Below, piece after piece: positions 37,728-42,540 of a DNA stretch of 42,540 bases. This DNA comes from Candidatus Zixiibacteriota bacterium. Its GTDB lineage: Bacteria > Zixibacteria > MSB-5A5 > GN15 > FEB-12. The notes below the pieces were generated by a model. It had not been told where the DNA came from and ran no database searches. It saw nothing but the letters and a program-made list of their open reading frames with translations. Each line of letters opens with the position of its first letter. The stretch's first letter is position 1. The stretch covers positions 1 to 42,540 of the forward strand of contig JAHOYZ010000011.1 in the NCBI GenBank assembly GCA_019038695.1. Reading direction: 5' to 3'. Position numbers and translations under genes: made by a program.

Positions 37728-38360
37728 ATGCCTACTAAACAACACAGAGATGATCTCGTTCGGAAAGCAAGACGACACTTCAAAAAGGCCGATCCGAAAA
37801 TGGCCCGAATCATGGCACAGATCGAATTGCCATTTTCGGTGATACGGTGCAGTCAGTTCGAAGAGTTGGTACGGATTATCATTGCCCAGCAGCTCTCCGG
37901 CAAAGCGGCTCAAACAATTGCGGGACGAGTTCGCGGTCTTTGTCCCTCAGGGAAAATCACCCTGCCAGAGCTTCAGAAGGTCACCGATACGAAACTACGA
38001 AGCGTTGGCCTTTCCGGTGCGAAAACGACCGCGGTTCGTGACCTTATCGCTCATATCGAGGATGGCCGTCTCAGCACACGTCGATTCGGTCGGATGGATG
38101 ATGAGGCTATTATTGAAGCAATCACTCAGGTCAAAGGACTTGGCCCCTGGAGCGCGCAGATGTATCTGATGTTCGTGCTGATGCGCCCCGACATCTTCTC
38201 TCCGGGGGACCTCGGTATCCGCTCTGCGATTCGCCGTATCTATGATGTGGACCACGAAACTACAGATATTGATATCTTCGGCGAACGTTGGAAACCTTTC
38301 CGAACCGTAGCCTGCTGGTACCTGTGGGCATTTCTGGGTAGCGATCTGGCTAAGGAGTGA
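37728..38360 (+). CDS. alkA: DNA-3-methyladenine glycosylase II (AlkA-type, HhH-GPD)
   Basis: Excises alkylated bases from DNA. The 210-residue protein is a compact AlkA without the N-terminal TBP-like domain of E. coli AlkA. It has the entry segment IIIAQQLSGKAAQTI, a helix-hairpin-helix VKGLGPWSAQM (135-145) and the catalytic D161 in FSPGDLGIRSAI. The ribosome site before ATG at 37728 is weak. It is convergent with the ogt/adaA pair, making an alkylation-repair group, and divergent from the pilin operon. Confidence 0.9.
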   Translation: MPTKQHRDDLVRKARRHFKKADPKMARIMAQIELPFSVIRCSQFEELVRIIIAQQLSGKAAQTIAGRVRGLCPSGKITLPELQKVTDTKLRSVGLSGAKTTAVRDLIAHIEDGRLSTRRFGRMDDEAIIEAITQVKGLGPWSAQMYLMFVLMRPDIFSPGDLGIRSAIRRIYDVDHETTDIDIFGERWKPFRTVACWYLWAFLGSDLAKE

Positions 38361-38373
38361 TACAATCCGGCGA

Positions 38374-38670
38374 TCAGGATTTTGGGGAACGTTTCTTTGT
38401 GCGATTCAAAAGTGATGCTGCTTGCTGCCGCCCCTTCAAGTAGAGATTTCGTGCCCACGCAAACTCCAGACCAAGAATAGCCAGTCCGGCAAAAATGACA
38501 ATAAGTCCCGGTCCGGGTAGAAGTATCAACGCCATACCGATCATAACTACTGTGACTCCGATCACGCTTACGACGATACGCCGTATTGATTTGAATGCTC
38601 CGCCGGTACGGATCGATTTGCTGGTCGGCCCTGGTGAATCCGATGCTAAGCTCACTGTAATGCTCTCCAT
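38374..38670 (-). CDS. PGPGW-type small transmembrane protein
   Basis: A 98-residue membrane protein with two hydrophobic segments around the motif LLPGPGLIVIFAGLAILGLEF, matching the PGPGW family of putative transmembrane proteins, although the Trp is replaced by Leu here. The N-terminus is Ser/Pro-rich and the C-terminus basic (NRTKKRSPKS). Function is unknown. It sits between alkA and ogt; whether it joins that regulon is not shown. Confidence 0.7.
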   Translation of the reverse strand: MESITVSLASDSPGPTSKSIRTGGAFKSIRRIVVSVIGVTVVMIGMALILLPGPGLIVIFAGLAILGLEFAWARNLYLKGRQQAASLLNRTKKRSPKS

Positions 38671-38752
38671 ATATACATATGGACTACTTTCTCAAACGAC
38701 ACATATTCACCGTATGATACTCGAGAATCCCGATGTTCATTGCTTCGTATCC

Positions 38753-39286
38753 TCAGATGAAAGATTCGCCGAGGCTGCCTTCCAGCTCAAGCAGCCGTTT
38801 CTTGCGCCAGAGTTTGCCGCCATATCCTCCAAGCCCACCGGATGATTCGATGACCCGATGACAGGGTATTATGATCGATAGATAATTGGACCCATTGGCG
38901 CGTCCCACCGCTCGCATCCCCCCCGGCTTGCCCACCAACTTGGCCAGTTGGCCATACGATCTGGTTTCACCGTAGGGAATATCCATAAGTTGATCCCAAA
39001 TTATTTTCTGGAATGGAGTGCCATGAACGTCAATGGAAACGTCGAAAACACGTCGCCGACCATCGAAGTATTCTGTCAGTTCTTTTTCAAGTTGAATCAG
39101 ATGCGGGTTAGTAACATTGCTTAAGACTGGAGTCGTTTTGTATCGCTTCTCGACACGTTTGAGAATACGTTCCACGCCCCCGCGATCATGCCATTCAAGG
39201 AAACAAACGCCTGTATCAGAAGCCCCGGCAATCATATCTCCCAGAGGGCTACTCATGTCAGTAAAAACAATCTTAAGGTCGGGCAT
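38753..39286 (-). CDS. ogt: Methylated-DNA--protein-cysteine methyltransferase
   Basis: Suicide enzyme that takes the methyl group from O6-methylguanine. The 177-residue product has the N-terminal domain, YGETRSYGQLAKLVGKPGG (105-123), the Arg finger region GRANGSN (128-134) and the catalytic C142 in PCHRV (141-145). The start is ATG 39286 with AGGGAG 5 bases upstream; an in-frame extension to 39397 lies inside adaA. It overlaps adaA by 14 bases, so the two are translated together, as in the Bacillus AdaA/AdaB pair. Confidence 0.93.
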   Translation of the reverse strand: MPDLKIVFTDMSSPLGDMIAGASDTGVCFLEWHDRGGVERILKRVEKRYKTTPVLSNVTNPHLIQLEKELTEYFDGRRRVFDVSIDVHGTPFQKIIWDQLMDIPYGETRSYGQLAKLVGKPGGMRAVGRANGSNYLSIIIPCHRVIESSGGLGGYGGKLWRKKRLLELEGSLGESFI

Positions 39287-39818
39287 AGAATCTCCCTGGT
39301 GGAAAACCAAACTCTCGGCGAAACGCATCCCGAAATCCACTCGATGATTCCCATCCGGTGGCAAAGGCAGCCTCAAGATAACCGTTTCCCTCCTCAATCA
39401 AAGATCGGGCATAATTCAGACGAAGTCTGCGGTGGAAAGCCGAGGGAGTTGTACCCAGATGTTTCCTGAAGTGCCGTCGAACAGTCGAAATCTCCACACC
39501 GGTAATCTCTGCCAATTTCCCCTCGTTATGTTTCATATCACAAGTCCGGCTCATCTGCTTTAAGACCGTATGCAACCATTCGGGCAATGTATCGGGGTAA
39601 CGATCTGAGTGACATCGTTTGCAACCACGCAAACCGGCCGCAACCGCCTCTTCCCGACAGACATAGAAAACTACGTTCTTCAGAAGCGGTAATCTGGCCG
39701 GGCAGGACGGCAAACAATATATCCCGGTCGAATGAACACCCACAAAGAATCGACCGTCATAATCGGCATCACTGGCCCGCATAGCTTCGACCATCTCTTC
39801 GTAGTTCGGCATGTTCAT
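39273..39818 (-). CDS. AdaA-like methylphosphotriester sensor and AraC-type regulator
   Basis: A 181-residue protein with the zinc-binding Ada N-domain (C35 and C39 in TGIYCLPSCPAR, C66 and C69 in GCKRCHSD). C35 corresponds to E. coli Ada Cys38, which accepts methyl from phosphotriesters. An AraC helix-turn-helix domain follows (about 98-178; LAEITGVEISTVRRHFRKHLG, GWESSSGFRDAFRREFG). The Ogt domain is encoded by the next gene, so Ada is split in two. It probably activates ogt and possibly alkA on alkylation damage. The ribosome site is weak. Upstream, GGAATT-N8-AATTCC (39843-39862) could be an operator. Confidence 0.88.
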   Translation of the reverse strand: MNMPNYEEMVEAMRASDADYDGRFFVGVHSTGIYCLPSCPARLPLLKNVVFYVCREEAVAAGLRGCKRCHSDRYPDTLPEWLHTVLKQMSRTCDMKHNEGKLAEITGVEISTVRRHFRKHLGTTPSAFHRRLRLNYARSLIEEGNGYLEAAFATGWESSSGFRDAFRREFGFPPGRFYARP

Positions 39819-40129
39819 GTTTAGAGTCTAACCGACGGGGCCGGAATTGTCTACCGAATTCCAAGCATCATTGTAAGAATGGCTGTCCCTGCAAACTTGT
39901 GATATAGAGAAGTACCCACCGATCTGGCCGCCACGCAAAGTTATCTTGCAAAGCGGACCAGACATAACTATATTGCCATGAATCACCTCGACACTTAGGA
40001 ATCTTGTCGGGGTAGATATTACATGTACTAACCGTCTTGTTGACCGACTCATATTAAGTGAGAAATAAACCGGCGACACATTAGGGCATAGTCACTGGTC
40101 GCGCCGATATAACTGAAGAGGAGATCGAA
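39819..40129. promoter_or_regulatory. Gene-free stretch upstream of adaA and the M6 protease
   Basis: Divergent intergenic region of 311 bases. It contains the inverted repeat GGAATT-N8-AATTCC (39843-39862), 25 bases upstream of adaA. A minus-strand frame at 39828-40079 shows no family features. No high-quality promoter is evident for either gene. Confidence 0.4.
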
Positions 40130-42540
40130 GTGAGAAACCTTGGCATAACCATCGTAACAGCTCTGTTGGCCATCCTGATTGCTACCCCGCAATCTTTTAG
40201 CGTTGATCCGTCGCATGCCATCGTGTTCGACATGCCCGACCATGCGCAGCAAAAGCACTATGGACAGCAGTTTGGTTCAGCCCTGTCCAAAGAAGACTCA
40301 TTGGCATTGGCTTCTTATCGCTACGATGCTGACACGGTAAAAATTCTGGCGATTCTGGTTGAATGGATCGACCGCCCTGGAACATGGTCTCATGCCACGC
40401 TTGACAGCATGTTTTTCTCCCGTGGGGTCTATCAGGGAGGTTCAATCGCCGACTACTTTGACGAAGTATCCTATGGTCAATTGACCGTAATTGGTCAGCT
40501 TCTTGATTGGTTCGATGCCGGGTTATATTCGACAAGCTTTGACTTTGAGGACATTCTCTACAGCTTAGATGCTACTGTCGATTTCTCCCAGTTCGACGGC
40601 AACAGTGACGGTGTGGTGGATGCCGTCGTGTTTGTTCGATCCGGCAACGGCATGGAAGATAGCGGCGATCCAAACGATATCTGGTCACATGCGCTTCATT
40701 ATAGTCCGGGCCACGGAGCCGGGCCGTTTGACGGTGTACTGGTCTCGGCCTGGAACACCTCACCCGAAACAAGGCCACTCCGCAATCTAAGTAATCCAAC
40801 TCAGTTTTCAGGCATAGACAGCCTTAACCGCATCCGTGTTTTCTGTCACGAAACGACTCACAATCTCGGACTACCCGATTTGTACGACTATGACGCCAAA
40901 CTTGACACAAATACCTACTACACGCCCAATGATGACAACGATCATCCATTCATGGATTGGTGCCTCATGGGCTACTATGGCTACGGAATATTCTCATTAG
41001 GTACCGATATTGCCGCGCACCTTTGTGGCTGGAACAAAATGCAGATTGGGTGGATCGAGCCGGTAATACTATCTGGAACCAATCATGACCTCGTCATCTA
41101 CGATATAGAAACACACAAGGACAGTTCATTATATATGGTTCCGATTGACCTGGTCAACGGTGAGTATTTCCTACTCGAATACCGCAACCCGCAATCGGCA
41201 GGGATATTTGACAAAGTCAATTCCGATTTCAGCTGTTATTTCTGGCCGCTACTGTCCCATGGCGGTGAGGCAATGGATCGTGGGTTGTTGATCTCGCATG
41301 TTCACGACAGCGTCGGCTCTACGTGGTGGCGTATCAACACCGGCACGCCCGATTATCCACATTACGCCGTACAAGTCGAGGATGCAGGATATAACAACAA
41401 CATGGGCTGGAGCAGTAATCCGGAGGGTGGCCTCACTGACAGCGCCCAATGGTGGTACCCCTATGAAACACGCGTAGCGGCACCATGGTCCGATGATGTC
41501 ACCGGCGGACCGTTCGAGCAGAACGAGTTCTCCCCCTCATCTATTCCGTCCAGCGACGGCTATTACGGTTCATCGGGCATAACAATTCGAGTAGACTCCA
41601 TTGTTGATGACAAACTATATGCCTACGTCGAGATACCGTTAATAGAGGACGAAGACAGCGACGGTATCCCGGATGCCGACGACAACTGCCCCACGACCTT
41701 CAATCCCGACCAGGAGGATGCCGACGGTGATGACATCGGCAACGTCTGTGACGTTTGCACCGACACTGACGGCGATGATTTCGGCGATCCCGACTTTGTA
41801 TTCAATACGTGCCCGGTTGACAACTGCCCGACCGTCTACAATCCTAATCAACTGGATAGCGACAGCGACGGCATCGGCGACGCCTGTGAAGCTGAGGCGT
41901 GGCCGGATACGGTGAACACCGGTTGTACGCAGTTAATCGTAGATCGTCACGGTAACTGCGGCAGTGGCGGTAATAGCGGCCAGGGCGGTGCCAACCTGGA
42001 CTATGCCGCTTTTGGCGATTGCGACCCTGGAGCTAATGTGTACATCTATGATGGTTCGCCGCTGATTTGCTATATTGACGGAATTGATACTGTTCTCAAC
42101 GTCTCGGCCGTTGGCGAAGACACATATCGTGATGTCGCGGGTAACCCGACGGTGTTGACTACGGATACACCGGATTACCAGGTGTACGAGACCGGTACTT
42201 TTGCTACGGATGACCTGACCTTGGGCTTGGAAAAAACCTGGTGGGCACCAAAACATTATGACAGCTGCCAGTTTGTTATCGGACGTCTGAAAGTGTATTC
42301 TTTCGATGGATTCTCTCACTCGGGTCTGAGCATCGGAGAGTTCGTTGACTGGGATGTCCCTTCTGATGACGGGGCAAAGAACTTCACCGGTTTTAGCTCC
42401 GACGACCGGCTAGTATATTTCCAGGGTATGGAAGATGGTAGCGGCTGTCAACCCAACACCAACCGTTTCGGTGGTCATGCCATGCTGGGGGCATATCTCA
42501 ATGACACATGCGATTTCTCTTCGAATCTGGAGCCGCATAG
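40130..42540 (+). CDS. Secreted M6-family metalloprotease with thrombospondin type 3 repeats (3' end outside window)
   Basis: An open frame of at least 803 residues that runs off the window end. It starts at GTG 40130 with GAGGAG 6 bases upstream. There is a signal peptide (ITIVTALLAILIATPQSFS), an M6 (immune inhibitor A-like) protease domain of about 70-490 with the zinc site H240-E241-T-T-H244 in FCHETTHNLGLPDLYD, two thrombospondin type 3 calcium repeats (about 506-587; DSDGIPDADDNCP), and a C-terminal beta-rich region with paired Cys (about 590 on) that may form a further binding domain. A dockerin-like end, as in the 25852 gene, may lie beyond the window. The repeats resemble those of that gene closely. 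Confidence 0.88.
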   Translation, partial: MRNLGITIVTALLAILIATPQSFSVDPSHAIVFDMPDHAQQKHYGQQFGSALSKEDSLALASYRYDADTVKILAILVEWIDRPGTWSHATLDSMFFSRGVYQGGSIADYFDEVSYGQLTVIGQLLDWFDAGLYSTSFDFEDILYSLDATVDFSQFDGNSDGVVDAVVFVRSGNGMEDSGDPNDIWSHALHYSPGHGAGPFDGVLVSAWNTSPETRPLRNLSNPTQFSGIDSLNRIRVFCHETTHNLGLPDLYDYDAKLDTNTYYTPNDDNDHPFMDWCLMGYYGYGIFSLGTDIAAHLCGWNKMQIGWIEPVILSGTNHDLVIYDIETHKDSSLYMVPIDLVNGEYFLLEYRNPQSAGIFDKVNSDFSCYFWPLLSHGGEAMDRGLLISHVHDSVGSTWWRINTGTPDYPHYAVQVEDAGYNNNMGWSSNPEGGLTDSAQWWYPYETRVAAPWSDDVTGGPFEQNEFSPSSIPSSDGYYGSSGITIRVDSIVDDKLYAYVEIPLIEDEDSDGIPDADDNCPTTFNPDQEDADGDDIGNVCDVCTDTDGDDFGDPDFVFNTCPVDNCPTVYNPNQLDSDSDGIGDACEAEAWPDTVNTGCTQLIVDRHGNCGSGGNSGQGGANLDYAAFGDCDPGANVYIYDGSPLICYIDGIDTVLNVSAVGEDTYRDVAGNPTVLTTDTPDYQVYETGTFATDDLTLGLEKTWWAPKHYDSCQFVIGRLKVYSFDGFSHSGLSIGEFVDWDVPSDDGAKNFTGFSSDDRLVYFQGMEDGSGCQPNTNRFGGHAMLGAYLNDTCDFSSNLEPH

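Overview
The window reads as a stretch of chromosome from an uncultured Gram-negative bacterium. A periplasmic and outer-membrane lifestyle is suggested by an MlaF/MlaE transport pair, type IV minor pilins, a probable outer-membrane barrel and secreted proteins with HYR, thrombospondin type 3 and dockerin-like repeats. That mix, with an M6 metalloprotease and ferredoxin-linked central metabolism, resembles FCB-group candidate phyla such as Zixibacteria. This placement is inference from gene content, not a measured phylogeny. There are no rRNA or tRNA genes, no CRISPR array, and no insertion sequence or prophage that I could recognise.

Region 1 (about 160-14740, all minus strand) is a central-metabolism block. 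Read in transcription order it has an aldehyde dehydrogenase, a cyclic-2,3-diphosphoglycerate-synthetase-like GTPase, carbamate kinase, a CCA-adding-type nucleotidyltransferase, succinyl-CoA synthetase (sucC, sucD), the four subunits of a 2-oxoglutarate:ferredoxin oxidoreductase, nucleoside diphosphate kinase, a LarA-type nickel racemase homologue, malate dehydrogenase and isocitrate dehydrogenase. It ends at a strong terminator. Together these enzymes cover isocitrate to succinate and malate to oxaloacetate, with ferredoxin as electron carrier at the 2-oxoglutarate step. SucD and the GTPase both carry lysine-rich C-terminal tails.

Region 2 (15070-17235) holds two plus-strand secreted products, a small barrel-like protein and a serpin with an unusual reactive loop. 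Both are followed by REP-like hairpin elements bounded by GTAGG/CCTAC. Region 3 (17231-25790, minus) is a tightly packed housekeeping run: tgt, radA, mlaF, mlaE, dnaB, a family 4 uracil-DNA glycosylase, coaBC, smg (DUF494) and trmO.

Region 4 (25850-33715) is more accessory. It has a large repeat-rich secreted protein, a candidate promoter-hairpin-terminator small RNA, a 2[4Fe-4S] ferredoxin, an MFS transporter, and a three-gene membrane cassette (small YVDPSTGS protein, NoeA-like methyltransferase with a kinase-like N-terminal motif, membrane-bound alkaline-phosphatase-superfamily enzyme). The cassette is the best candidate here for an undescribed system.

Region 5 (33870-37510, minus) is a minor-pilin operon (pilV-, pilW- and two pilX-like genes) preceded by a sigma-54-like promoter and upstream direct repeats. 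Region 6 (37728-39818) is an alkylation-repair group: an AlkA-type glycosylase, Ogt and an AdaA-like regulator. The window ends inside a secreted M6 metalloprotease with thrombospondin type 3 repeats.
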